DNA of 64,000 bases. It comes from M3007 sp044230315. Its GTDB lineage: Bacteria > Bacteroidota > Bacteroidia > Chitinophagales > Saprospiraceae. The DNA is taken from NCBI GenBank assembly GCA_044230315.1, contig JBGARJ010000011.1, positions 62,001 through 126,000 on the forward strand, given 5' to 3'. Below the pieces are notes generated by a model. That model worked only from the letters and a program-made list of their open reading frames with translations, was not told where the DNA came from and did no database searches. The position numbers were made by a program, and so were the translations under genes. This document shows, piece by piece, positions 42,067 to 51,424 of this stretch (position 1 is its first letter; each line of letters opens with the position of its first letter).

Positions 42067-42852
42067 ATGTCCGACACCTTCACCATAAAACTCCCGGCCT
42101 TTGAAGGGCCGTTCGACTTGTTGCTGTTCTTTATCGAACGCGACGAGCTGGATATATACAACATCCCGATCGCGAAGATCACCGACGATTTTTTGGCCTA
42201 CATGCACCACATGGAGGCCATGAACATCGACCTGGCGTCGGAGTTTATCGTGGTGGCGGCCACGCTGATGCGGATCAAGGCCAAGCTGCTGCTGCCCCGC
42301 AAACAGCTGGACGACGAGGGCAACGAGATCGACCCGCGCCACGAACTCGTCGAGCGCCTGCTCGAATACAAGCGCTATAAAAGCGTGTTGGAAGACCTGC
42401 GCCGCCTCGAAGAAGTGCGCGCCTTTATGAATCCCCGCGGCTTCGCCTCGGCCGAACTCCGCAAACTGGCGGAGCACGCCCTGGCCGACGCCGAGATGGA
42501 GAGCGTGACGCTGTACAAACTGTTGCGGGTGTTTGAGCGCATGCTGGCCCGTTTTGAGGAGGACCAAAAAGCCAAACGGGTACACACCGTGTACAACTTC
42601 AATTACAGCATTCAGGGCCAGCGGGAATACCTCCAGGGCCATTTGAAGCGGGGTGTTCGCACCTCCTTCGAAGATCTCTTTCTGACCCTGGACAACCGCA
42701 TCCACGCCATCGTCACCTTTCTGGCCCTGCTCGAACTGCTCAATGCCCAGGAAGTGGCGCTGATCCAGGGCGAGGGCATGAACAATTTCTGGCTCACCCT
42801 GCCCGAGGAAGAAGCTGAAGACGGAGCCGGGGAAGCGCAGTCGGCCGCTTGA
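42067..42852 (+). CDS. scpA: Segregation and condensation protein A
   Basis: ScpA is the kleisin of the SMC-ScpA-ScpB condensin, needed for chromosome segregation. The 261-aa protein has the family start (FTIKLPAFEGPFDLLLFFIERDELDIYNIPIAKITDDFLAY), helical segments EFIVVAATLMRIKAKLLLP and the C-terminal winged helix (TFLALLELLNAQEVALIQ). ATG 42067 was chosen. The sequence just upstream is the nonamer array rather than a ribosome-binding site, so translation initiation may be unusual. Confidence 0.9.
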   Translation: MSDTFTIKLPAFEGPFDLLLFFIERDELDIYNIPIAKITDDFLAYMHHMEAMNIDLASEFIVVAATLMRIKAKLLLPRKQLDDEGNEIDPRHELVERLLEYKRYKSVLEDLRRLEEVRAFMNPRGFASAELRKLAEHALADAEMESVTLYKLLRVFERMLARFEEDQKAKRVHTVYNFNYSIQGQREYLQGHLKRGVRTSFEDLFLTLDNRIHAIVTFLALLELLNAQEVALIQGEGMNNFWLTLPEEEAEDGAGEAQSAA

Positions 42853-42875
42853 AGACACGGCGTGCCAACCAGGGC

Positions 42876-43073
42876 TTATTCGAGGAAATAGTCGGAGGCT
42901 TTCCGTTTCGATTGGGGCGCTTCCACCAGTTCGGTCTTTTCCGGATTTTCCATACCTTTTTTGCGGCTCGTGAAAGGCAGGGGCACCGCCCCTCCAATGC
43001 CGATACCCAGACCCGCCAGAAAAAGGAGGCAGGCGAGGCCAAGGAGCCGTACAATTTTTTTTACGTACTGCAT
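42876..43073 (-). CDS. Small one-helix membrane protein
   Basis: A 65-aa protein: MQYVKKIVRL, a hydrophobic stretch (about 10-30, GLGIGIGGAVPLPF) and a charged tail (KKGMENPEKTELVEAPQSKR). Its Gly-rich helix followed by Pro-Leu-Pro resembles small conserved Bacteroidota membrane proteins of unknown function. It is convergent with scpA (24 bases apart). Start ATG is at 43073. Confidence 0.55.
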   Translation of the reverse strand: MQYVKKIVRLLGLACLLFLAGLGIGIGGAVPLPFTSRKKGMENPEKTELVEAPQSKRKASDYFLE

Positions 43074-43150
43074 GCTGCTGAAAATGGACCGGCGGCTGCC
43101 TGGTGTGGCGCCGGCGCGGTAAGCGTTCAGAAAAATTGGGTGAAAGCCGG

Positions 43151-43543
43151 TCAGCCGGCAGCAGCAAAAGGATCCGCGTCGGGCAGCTGCGGGAAGGTAG
43201 TATCCGGCCGGAAAATCACGGGCCGGCGAATGGCCAGGCTTTGGGCGTTCAGGGCGCGTATACGGGCGGCAAACAGACGGCTGTGGACCGGCAAGCAGGC
43301 CGTTGGTCGGGCGCTTCCCGAATGTAAACCGGCGGCGGGGTGTGCCGGCACGAATGTCGTAGGAGAGATAAGAGCCGCCCGCTCTTTCGGTTTGCCCTCC
43401 CAAACGCATTCCGTTTGATCCGCCCGGACTTGTTTCGCCGGTGCATACCCCGAATACCCGGTAGAGCCAAATACGCTGAGCAGCAGCGCAATGGCCAGCA
43501 CGATTTTTGAACGGCTGTCATTTTTAGGCGGCAAAGGAACCAT
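43151..43543 (-). CDS. Hypothetical protein with N-terminal hydrophobic segment
   Basis: A 130-aa reading frame: MVPLPPKNDSRSKIVLAIAL, a hydrophobic segment (about 13-30), then a Pro-rich region with no recognisable domain. It is divergent from the Uma2 gene and upstream of the small one-helix gene on the same strand. Composition is plausible for an exported protein, but I do not recognise it. Confidence 0.4.
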   Translation of the reverse strand: MVPLPPKNDSRSKIVLAIALLLSVFGSTGYSGYAPAKQVRADQTECVWEGKPKERAALISPTTFVPAHPAAGLHSGSARPTACLPVHSRLFAARIRALNAQSLAIRRPVIFRPDTTFPQLPDADPFAAAG

Positions 43544-43634
43544 GATGCGGCAAAAATAGCGGTTCAATTGGAAACCGGGTAGCGCCTTGCATTGACGCTT
43601 TGAAAATCCCGGATTTCCGGCGAAATTTGCACGC

Positions 43635-44252
43635 ATGGTCGATATACATCCCATCGAAAAAAGTTACACGATAGACGAATACCTCGCCCGGGAGGACGCC
43701 AGCGAATTGCGCCACGAATTTCACAACGGAACCCTTACCGAAATGGCTGGAGGAATATTGCCCCACAATGTGATCAAGGGAGAACTGTACACCCTGATCA
43801 ATCTTGCAATTCGCGGCTCGAAAATGCCGCACATGATCCTGAACAGCGACACCAAAGTGCGCATCGAAGCAGAAAACCGTTTCGTATACCCCGACCTCAC
43901 CGTCAGCGACGGCCAACCACAATACTACCGCACACCCGAAGGCGCCCTGCGTCGCGACATCATCACCAACCCGCTGCTGATCATCGAAGTGCTTTCGGAA
44001 GACACCCGCGCCTTCGACAAAGCCGAGAAACTGGACAGTTACTGCTCGATCCCCGGTTTCCGCGAATACATCCTGATCGAACCGGAAAGTGTGTGGGTTA
44101 AATCCGTGTTCCTGCACGACCCGGCCAAGCGCCTGTGGCATATGCAAACGCTGACCGATCGCGGCGGCAGCCTGAAATTGGAATCGATCAACGTGGAGAT
44201 TGCGCTGGAAGCGGTGTATGCGATCCTGGAGAAGTTGCCGAAAGACGGGTAG
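43635..44252 (+). CDS. Uma2-family nuclease-like protein
   Basis: A 205-aa Uma2 (DUF820) protein with a restriction-endonuclease-like fold. Diagnostic pieces are YTIDEYLAREDASELRHEF, NRFVYPDLTVSDG (the PD of PD-(D/E)XK) and LLIIEVLSEDTRAFDKAEKL (ExL..K). Uma2 proteins are common in Bacteroidota, Cyanobacteria and Planctomycetes and their role is not settled. It is a single gene; the following dehydrogenase begins 40 bases later. Confidence 0.85.
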   Translation: MVDIHPIEKSYTIDEYLAREDASELRHEFHNGTLTEMAGGILPHNVIKGELYTLINLAIRGSKMPHMILNSDTKVRIEAENRFVYPDLTVSDGQPQYYRTPEGALRRDIITNPLLIIEVLSEDTRAFDKAEKLDSYCSIPGFREYILIEPESVWVKSVFLHDPAKRLWHMQTLTDRGGSLKLESINVEIALEAVYAILEKLPKDG

Positions 44253-44292
44253 CGGGTTCCTTAAATCGCCATGTTCCCCGACCTTTGCCGGT

Positions 44293-46569
44293 ATGAACCG
44301 TGTCGCTAACACCGTACAAAACGGCAGTATTACCGGCCTTTGCCTTTTGGCCCTCGCCCTCCTCTCCGCCTGCTCGCAGCCCCCGCCCTTCCCGCCCGTT
44401 TCCCTGACAGCCTACGTGCCCGCCGATTCGTTCCAACTCCAATGCATCGCCGCCGAACCCCTGCTCGATGCGCCGGTCGCCATGACCTTCGACACCCGCG
44501 GCCGCGTGTGGGTGGCCGAAATGCGCGGGTACATGACCGATCTCGACAACAGCGGCGAGACCCGGCCCAACGGCCGGATCTCCATTTTGGCGGATACCGA
44601 CGGCGACGGCGTCCTCGATACGCGCAAAACTTTCCTCGACAGCCTCGTGCTGCCCCGCGCCCTGGCCCTCGTGTACGGCGGCCTGCTGTATGCCGAACCG
44701 CCCAACCTGTGGTTTGTGGAGATCCGCAACGACCGCCCCGGCGCCCGCACGCTCGTCGACTCCGCCTATGCCACCGGCGGCAACGTGGAGCACCAGCCCA
44801 ACGGCCTGCTGCTTGCGCTCGACAACTGGATCTACAGCGCCAAAAGCGATCGCCGCTACCGCCGCCTCAACGGCCGCTGGCGCTGGGAGAAAACGCATTT
44901 CCGCGGCCAATGGGGCATCACCGAAGACGCATACGGCCGCTTGTTTTACAACGACAACTCCAACCAGTTGCAGGGCGACTGGACGCCACCCAACGCCCTG
45001 CTGCGCAACCGTTTTTTTACCCCCACCACCGGCTTTAATGTGCAAATCTGCACCGACCAGCGTGTGTTCCCCCTGCAACCCACGGCCGTAAACCGGGGGT
45101 ACGAAATGGGTATGCTCGACTCCTCCGGCCGTCTGCGCAACGTCACCTCAGCCTGTGCGCCGCTCATCTACCGGGGCGGCCAGTTCCCGCCCGAATATGC
45201 CGGCAACGCGTTCGTTTGCGCTCCGGAAGCCAACCTCGTCAAACGAAATATGTTCGAACCCGCCAACCCACGGTTACAGGCCCGACAAGCCTACGCCGGG
45301 CGTGAATTCCTGGCTGCGTACGACAAAGCCTTCCGCCCGGTCAGTCTCAACGAAGGCCCCGATGGCGCCTTGTACGTGCTGGATATGCACCGGGGCATCA
45401 TCCAGCACAAGACCTACATGACCGCCTATTTGCGCGAGCAAATTCAGGCGCAAGGGCTGGATACGCTCACTGGCCGGGGCCGGATCTTGCGGATTACCTG
45501 TGCCGGCCGGCCCTGCCCCCCGGCGCCCGCGCTCGACCGGGCCGATGCGGCCCAACTGGTGAAGGCGCTCACGCACCCCAACGCCTGGGTGCGCGACCGG
45601 GCGCGCCAACTGCTCGTGGAACGCGGCGAAATGCGGGCAATCCCGCTGCTGAAAAAACAACTGGAACGCAGCGATGAACCGCAGGGCCAGATCCAGGCGC
45701 TCTGGGCCTTGGAAGGCCTTGACGCACTGGAGGCTGGTTTTTTACTACAAACGGCGAAAACGGCCCGGGACCCCTGGATAACTTTGTCGGGCCTGCAACT
45801 GCTGGAACCGCTGGCGGACGCAGCGCACGCCACCTCCGCTTTGGCCGTGTTCGAGGCGCTGCTGGCGCGGAACGACGCCACCGCCGACCTCGCCTTCAGC
45901 CTTTTTGCAGCATCCTGGGCGCCGTTCGCCCGCGAACCGGTGTATGCCGCATTGCTGCGCCTGTTGGAGCGTTATCCGGCGGATACCTTGTACCAGGAAG
46001 CGTTGGTGAGCGGCTTGAGCAAGCAGGAAGGGTATTTTTTGACCTTTTTGGCCGAAAAAACAAAACCCGGAGTTGCGCCGTATTTGAAAAAAATCCTCGC
46101 GCAGGCCACAGCGGCCCGGCGGGCGAACCGGCCGGCTGCATGGACCCTGGAGTCGGCCACCCCCGGCCGCGACGGCCTCACCGCCGGCCTGCTGCTGTAC
46201 AACACGCGTTGCGGCGCCTGCCACGGCCCTACCGGACAAGGCACTCCCCACCTTGCACCGCCGCTCGACGGCTCCGAATTCGTGCATGGAAACCCCGACA
46301 AAATTGTCCTGATCGCCTTGCACGGCCTGAAAGGGCCTGTGCGGATCAAAGGTGCGGACTATGCCTTCAATGCGGGCATGCCAGGCCTGGGCGCCAATCC
46401 CGATTGTACGGATCAGGACCTGGCGGCCGTTCTGACGTTTGTGCGCAATGCTTTCAGCCGAGAACCGGTGGCTATTTCAGCGGAAAAGGTAAAAGCCCTG
46501 CGCGAAGTGAAGCCCCGGCAGGGCGATGCGTTTACGGTAGAAGAATTGCTGGGAAGGGTAGCGCAATGA
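44293..46569 (+). CDS. PVC-type membrane-bound dehydrogenase with HEAT and cytochrome c
   Basis: A 758-aa lipoprotein (signal with LLSAC). It has a sorbosone-dehydrogenase-like beta-propeller (about 45-400; MTFDTRGRVWVAEMRGYM, EHQPNGLLLALDNWIYS, EGPDGALYVLDMHRG), HEAT-like alpha repeats (about 420-610) and a C-terminal cytochrome c domain with one heme site CGACHGPTGQG. This architecture is typical of PVC-type dehydrogenases. It is likely an envelope sugar or alcohol oxidoreductase that passes electrons to the respiratory chain. ATG 44293 was chosen so the signal peptide is N-terminal. Confidence 0.85.
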   Translation: MNRVANTVQNGSITGLCLLALALLSACSQPPPFPPVSLTAYVPADSFQLQCIAAEPLLDAPVAMTFDTRGRVWVAEMRGYMTDLDNSGETRPNGRISILADTDGDGVLDTRKTFLDSLVLPRALALVYGGLLYAEPPNLWFVEIRNDRPGARTLVDSAYATGGNVEHQPNGLLLALDNWIYSAKSDRRYRRLNGRWRWEKTHFRGQWGITEDAYGRLFYNDNSNQLQGDWTPPNALLRNRFFTPTTGFNVQICTDQRVFPLQPTAVNRGYEMGMLDSSGRLRNVTSACAPLIYRGGQFPPEYAGNAFVCAPEANLVKRNMFEPANPRLQARQAYAGREFLAAYDKAFRPVSLNEGPDGALYVLDMHRGIIQHKTYMTAYLREQIQAQGLDTLTGRGRILRITCAGRPCPPAPALDRADAAQLVKALTHPNAWVRDRARQLLVERGEMRAIPLLKKQLERSDEPQGQIQALWALEGLDALEAGFLLQTAKTARDPWITLSGLQLLEPLADAAHATSALAVFEALLARNDATADLAFSLFAASWAPFAREPVYAALLRLLERYPADTLYQEALVSGLSKQEGYFLTFLAEKTKPGVAPYLKKILAQATAARRANRPAAWTLESATPGRDGLTAGLLLYNTRCGACHGPTGQGTPHLAPPLDGSEFVHGNPDKIVLIALHGLKGPVRIKGADYAFNAGMPGLGANPDCTDQDLAAVLTFVRNAFSREPVAISAEKVKALREVKPRQGDAFTVEELLGRVAQ

Positions 46570-46581
46570 GCCCACGGCCCA

Positions 46582-47226
46582 CTAGCGGAAGTCGCGGTTT
46601 TCGGTGTTGTGTTCCCGGTCTTTCTGTACGCTTCGCGTGAGCGCCACCAATTGGTTGGCCAGGCGTTCGCCGTGCGATTCGATCATGTCGCGCAAGCGGC
46701 TGGTGTCGTCGGCGCCGTACTCGAGCAGCTCCGGGAACAGTTCCACGGCGGTGGCGTTGAGGTTGTCGATCAGGGCGTGCACCACGTCGTCCCAGGTAGG
46801 CTGCGCGTTGGGTTCTGCTTGGGCCGACAGGCGGCTCCAGTCGGCCTCGAGTTGTTGTTGGGCGGCGTTGGCGGCGCGGGCGCGGCGGGCATGCAGCCAG
46901 CCTACCCGCTCTTGTTCAGCGGCCTGGAGGTTGAGGTGGCGGTCGATATAAGCGCGCAGGAATGCATCCCAGTCAAAGTCGGCGGTTTCGAGCCGTTCGA
47001 GCCAATCGCCGTGCGCAGAAGTGCCTTCCGGCAGGAGGGTAGAATACAAAGCCGGTTGCTGGTGGGCCAGAAATTGCAGAAAGACATGGAGTTCGACAAA
47101 CATATTGGCCATGGCTTCGGGTTCGGCAAAGGCCGGGCCGCCGAGGTCGAACCAAATAGTGGCGGACCCTTTGGGCTCGATTTCAAACCGGATATTGGCG
47201 ATGGAATAAGGTGTGTTTTCCGGCAT
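46582..47226 (-). CDS. Hypothetical cytoplasmic protein
   Basis: A 214-aa protein without signal or membrane helices, acidic and Ala/Leu-rich. Readable stretches include SATIWFDLGGPAFAEPE and WDDVVHALIDNLNATAVELF. It is convergent with the dehydrogenase gene (12 bases apart) and divergent from malQ. Codon use matches neighbours, so it is probably real. I recognise no family. The start could also be 47250. Confidence 0.5.
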   Translation of the reverse strand: MPENTPYSIANIRFEIEPKGSATIWFDLGGPAFAEPEAMANMFVELHVFLQFLAHQQPALYSTLLPEGTSAHGDWLERLETADFDWDAFLRAYIDRHLNLQAAEQERVGWLHARRARAANAAQQQLEADWSRLSAQAEPNAQPTWDDVVHALIDNLNATAVELFPELLEYGADDTSRLRDMIESHGERLANQLVALTRSVQKDREHNTENRDFR

Positions 47227-47366
47227 CGTAGTCTTTAACCCAGTGGCCATTTAGCTGTGCGTTTTCTTGAAAAATGGTAAGATAATGTTTCTCCCGCTGT
47301 TCCGGGCAAATCCCCGTATTTTTCGCCGCGAAGCAAAGCAATCCATGAGCAGTTAACCTCCCGTTG

Positions 47367-50114
47367 ATGCAAGTCCATTTCTACCTCCACTACAACACCC
47401 AACCGGGTGAGTCCTTTTCGATCCTTCTCGACGACGGCCAAACGCTGGCACTCGAATACCTCAACGACGCCTATTGGCACGTGGCGGCCCAGGCGACGCC
47501 CGGTGCACGGGGAATGCTGGGTTATCAATACCTGTTTCATACCGCCCAAGGCCAAACCAAACTGGAGACCGACCCCGGCCGCTCCATTCCGGTGGACAAC
47601 TCCCGGACAGGGCCTGTTGTCGCTTTCGATTATTTCAACCCCATCGGATTGATCGAGAACACGTTCACGACGCAACCATTTGCCAATATATTCTTCCAAC
47701 AAAAAGCGGAAACGGCGCTCAAAACGCCCGCCCGTTATACCCATATCTTCCGCGCCAAAGCCCCCATGCTGAAGCCCGACGAAGCGCTGTGCCTGCTGGG
47801 CCATAGCAACGCCCTGCGGAACTGGGACACCCAGGCCCCTATCCTGATGGCGTATCGCGCCGGCTGGTGGGAAACATGGTTGGACTTGTCGGGCGAAAAC
47901 TTTCCGCTGGGCTACAAATACGGCGTGTGGAATATCCGCACCAACCGGTTCCAGGGGTTTGAAGACGGCGGCAACCGGAGCATTTACAGCGCCCCAAGCC
48001 TGGCTGCAGGTGATACCGGACTGACGATCCACCACGATAATTATGCCCGCCTGCCCTACGCCCCCTGGCGGGGTGCGGGGGTGGCGATCCCGGTGTTCAG
48101 CCTGCGCAGCGCCAACAGCTTCGGCGTGGGTGAATTCTCCGACCTGCCCCTGCTGGCCGACTGGGCGAAAGCAGTGGGCCTGCGGCTGGTGCAACTGCTG
48201 CCCGTCAACGATACCTCGGCTACGGGGACCTGGACCGACTCGTATCCCTACGCCGCCATTTCGGCCTTCGCCCTGCACCCCCTGTTCCTCAACGTAGCCG
48301 AAGTAGCCGGCAAAGCCCAGGCGGCGCTGCTCAAACCCTTTGCCGGGCAACAAAAAACATTGAACGCGTTGGACGCCGTCGATTATGAGGCGGTTATGCA
48401 AGCCAAGTGGACCATGGTCCGGCAGTTGTTCGCCGTCCAAAAGGCTGATTTTCTGATCAATACCGACTTCATCCGCTATTTTGCCGAAAACCAGCACTGG
48501 CTGGTGCCGTATGCGGCCTTCTGTTATTTGCGGGATAAAAACGGCACCACCGATTTCAACCAATGGCCTGCTTACCAGGCGTACCAGGAAAAAGAGATCG
48601 AAAAACTCGTGTCGCCCAAAGCCGCCCATTACGACGAGGTGGCCATCCATTACTATGTGCAATGGCACCTGCACCGGCAATTGAAAGCCGCCGCTGATTA
48701 CCTGCACGCACAAGGGCTGGCCCTCAAGGGCGACATCCCGATTGGCATTTATCGCTACAGCTGCGATGCCTGGGTGGCGCCCGAACTCTATCAAATGGAC
48801 ATGCAAGCCGGCGCGCCGCCCGACGATTTTGCCGTGAACGGCCAAAACTGGGGCTTCCCGACCTACAACTGGGCGCGCATGAAAGCCGACGGCTTTGCCT
48901 GGTGGCGGCAGCGCTTTCAGCAAATGAGCCTTTACTTCGACGCGTTCCGCATCGACCATATCCTGGGGTTCTTCCGCATCTGGAGCATTCCCATGGACGC
49001 CGTGGAAGGCATCCTGGGGTATTTCGTGCCGGCGATCCCGCTGACGGAACAGGAATTGCACGCGGCCGGCGTTGGGTTCGATTACGAACGCTTGTGCAAG
49101 CCGTTCATCCACGATGCGCTGTTGTGGGAATCGTTTGGCGACCAGGCCGGGGCCATAAGCGCCCATTTCCTGCAACCCAACCCGGAGGGCAGCGCCAGCC
49201 CGTATGCGTTCCGGCCCGAGTTCGACACCCAGCGGAAGGTGGAACGGTATTTTCAAACCCTGCAAAATGCTCCCGCTGCAAAATCGGGTGGAGCGGCTTC
49301 GCGAAAAAAAGCCGCCGCTGCCCCCGCCTTCGGACCGCAAACGGAACAAGCACTGCTTGCCCTGCACGCCAATGTGATCCTGATCGATGTGACGCCCCCG
49401 GGAGTGGCGAAAAACCAATATGCTTTCCGGATCGGCATGGAACGAACCGCCTCGTTCAGGTACCTGCCGGCGGATATTCAACAGCGCCTCCGGGCGCTTT
49501 ACATCGACTATTTCTTCCGGCGGCAAGACGATTTCTGGCAACAGGAGGCCATGGATAAACTGCCCGACCTGAAGCGCTCGACCAACATGCTGATCTGCGG
49601 CGAAGACCTGGGCATGGTGCCACACTGTGTACCCGATGTCATGCAGGAATTGGGTGTACTCAGCCTGGAAATCCAGCGCATGCCTAAAGCGAGTGGCGCT
49701 ACTTTCTTCCACCCCAAAGACGCGCCCTACCTGGCTGTGGTGACCCCGTCTACCCATGATATGAGCATTATCCGCGGCTGGTGGGAAGAAAACCGCGATC
49801 TGACCCAGCGCTTCTACAACGAAGTGCTCGGTCAAAGGGGCGAGGCACCCTGGTATTGCGAACCCTGGATCAACCGCGCCATTGTGGCGCAGCACTTCCA
49901 ATCGCCCGCCATGTGGGCTATTTTCCAGTTGCAGGACCTGCTGGGCATAGATGGCGATCTCCGCCGCGAAAACCCCAACGATGAACGCATCAACATCCCT
50001 GCCAACCCCAAACACTACTGGCGATACCGGATGAACCTGACGCTCGAAGCCCTGCAACACGCCGACGGGTTCAACGCCGGGTTGCGGGATCTGTTGCGCG
50101 ACAGCAAGCGATAG
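47367..50114 (+). CDS. malQ: 4-alpha-glucanotransferase with N-terminal starch-binding domains
   Basis: A 915-aa GH77 amylomaltase that transfers alpha-1,4-glucan segments. The N-terminal half-domain region (about 1-235) is consistent with two CBM20 starch-binding modules, as in DPE2-like MalQ of Bacteroidota. The GH77 barrel follows: GVGEFSDLPLLADWAKAVGLRLVQLLPVND, the nucleophile region AFRIDHILGFFR, acid/base Glu in CGEDLGMVP and the third acid in TPSTHDMS. Two inserts lengthen the barrel. It is a single gene, probably acting in glycogen or maltodextrin use. Confidence 0.93.
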   Translation: MQVHFYLHYNTQPGESFSILLDDGQTLALEYLNDAYWHVAAQATPGARGMLGYQYLFHTAQGQTKLETDPGRSIPVDNSRTGPVVAFDYFNPIGLIENTFTTQPFANIFFQQKAETALKTPARYTHIFRAKAPMLKPDEALCLLGHSNALRNWDTQAPILMAYRAGWWETWLDLSGENFPLGYKYGVWNIRTNRFQGFEDGGNRSIYSAPSLAAGDTGLTIHHDNYARLPYAPWRGAGVAIPVFSLRSANSFGVGEFSDLPLLADWAKAVGLRLVQLLPVNDTSATGTWTDSYPYAAISAFALHPLFLNVAEVAGKAQAALLKPFAGQQKTLNALDAVDYEAVMQAKWTMVRQLFAVQKADFLINTDFIRYFAENQHWLVPYAAFCYLRDKNGTTDFNQWPAYQAYQEKEIEKLVSPKAAHYDEVAIHYYVQWHLHRQLKAAADYLHAQGLALKGDIPIGIYRYSCDAWVAPELYQMDMQAGAPPDDFAVNGQNWGFPTYNWARMKADGFAWWRQRFQQMSLYFDAFRIDHILGFFRIWSIPMDAVEGILGYFVPAIPLTEQELHAAGVGFDYERLCKPFIHDALLWESFGDQAGAISAHFLQPNPEGSASPYAFRPEFDTQRKVERYFQTLQNAPAAKSGGAASRKKAAAAPAFGPQTEQALLALHANVILIDVTPPGVAKNQYAFRIGMERTASFRYLPADIQQRLRALYIDYFFRRQDDFWQQEAMDKLPDLKRSTNMLICGEDLGMVPHCVPDVMQELGVLSLEIQRMPKASGATFFHPKDAPYLAVVTPSTHDMSIIRGWWEENRDLTQRFYNEVLGQRGEAPWYCEPWINRAIVAQHFQSPAMWAIFQLQDLLGIDGDLRRENPNDERINIPANPKHYWRYRMNLTLEALQHADGFNAGLRDLLRDSKR

Positions 50115-50195
50115 CTGAGTTTGAAGTTGATCGAACGGCTGATCCTCCAATTATAGGTCTGGAGCATCAAGGCTCCTGTCTGAAGGGACTGGACA

Positions 50196-50939
50196 TTACC
50201 GTATCGGTTTCCATTCTTCCACGTATGATTTGCGGAGGAAAAGCAGCGACAGCCCTTCGCGGATGTAAATAAGGCTGACCCGGATGTAGCCGTATTCACG
50301 GAACCGGCGCGGCGAGTGATGTACTTTCAGCCGGTAGAGGTACGGGATCTTGCCTTCTTTGTGCAGGCGGTAGAACAGGTTGCAGTCTTCGCCGGCCACG
50401 ATCTTTTCATTGTATCCGCCGATGCGCTCGAACACCGAGCGGCGCACCAGCTGACATTCACCTTTGGCCAAAAAAACGCCTACGGTGAACGACAGGCGGA
50501 TAACGGCGTTCATCAGCACGTGGTAAATCCGGTCGGACCAAATGGATTCCTCCGGATAGACCCAGATCGGCGTCGTGAGCGCAACCACGGCCGGATCGTC
50601 GAAGGTGGCCAGCACCTTGGAAAAAAACTGCTCTTTGTTCGGGATGTGCACGTCGGCATCCATATGAAACAGGATATTGCCGCGTGCGGCTGCGGCGCCG
50701 AGATTGCGCCCGATGGCGATGTTTTGTTTGCCGGCGCTTTGGATCAGTTGCACGCGGTCGCCCCATTCCGCCTGGTAGCGCTGTACGATTTCGGCGGTGC
50801 CGTCGGAACTATTGGCATCGGAGACGATGATTTCCAGCTTATAGGGCTCGAGAAAGTCGCGGAATTGTTCGATTGTCGGGCCGATATAATTGCACTCGTT
50901 TTTGGTAGGGATGACGATGCTGATGCGCGCCTGTTCCAT
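50196..50939 (-). CDS. Glycosyltransferase family 2
   Basis: A 247-aa GT2 enzyme. ISIVIPTKNECNYIGPTIEQF opens the fold; the acidic motif FHMDADVHIP (about residue 91-100) binds metal and nucleotide sugar; GEDCNLFYRL is the later ED motif. A short hydrophobic stretch (about 150-165) could associate with the membrane. It may act on a lipid or polyprenyl-phosphate acceptor. It is a single gene, convergent with malQ. Confidence 0.85.
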   Translation of the reverse strand: MEQARISIVIPTKNECNYIGPTIEQFRDFLEPYKLEIIVSDANSSDGTAEIVQRYQAEWGDRVQLIQSAGKQNIAIGRNLGAAAARGNILFHMDADVHIPNKEQFFSKVLATFDDPAVVALTTPIWVYPEESIWSDRIYHVLMNAVIRLSFTVGVFLAKGECQLVRRSVFERIGGYNEKIVAGEDCNLFYRLHKEGKIPYLYRLKVHHSPRRFREYGYIRVSLIYIREGLSLLFLRKSYVEEWKPIR

Positions 50940-51424
50940 CCTGGCAAACCGGTTTTGGTCAAAATAAGGGGTGAAGGTAGCAGATTTAGCACTACCACCG
51001 GATTAAGAACGCGTTGAGGATTTTCTCGCTGGGTCGAAATAGTTCTTTTTTTTTAGTCATGTAACCCTCGCTTCCGATAAATTGGGGCAGATTCTGCTCC
51101 TTAAAAGATGGATAAACCCCGAAAAAGCCCTCATTTTTGGCTCCAGCAACCCCAACATGTTCCAGGTTTTGTTCCGCTGATTTGAGGGCCTGTTGGCATA
51201 CAAACCAAACCCGTGTCGTCGTTTTGTCAGAAATGAGCCGTACGAGCGCAAAGAAATTGATGGGAACCCCTTATTTTACAAGCGTTTTTCGGTAACAAGT
51301 TCCGGCGTGTTTTGATTTTCGGGTAAATACACTGATGAAAACCCTGCAACGTACGCGGAACGCCGGCCCTTTTTCAGCTAATCTGCGTAAATATCAACCC
51401 TTTCCCTTTTCCACAATTCTAAAA
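50940..51424. other. Intergenic region before the transglutaminase gene
   Basis: 485 bases with no gene that I can support. A half-copy of the AACATGTT motif occurs near 51156. An in-frame upstream ATG (51335) would add 30 residues to the next gene, but those look like leader sequence. Confidence 0.4.

Noticed and set aside
41919..42104. His-Ile-Asp repeat protein from the ATTGACCAC array
   Set aside because: This is a frame artefact of the nonamer repeat upstream of scpA.
47235..50150. 971-codon minus-strand open frame antisense to malQ
   Set aside because: It is a GC-rich shadow frame: the plus strand carries clear GH77 motifs throughout, and the antisense product has no recognisable domain.
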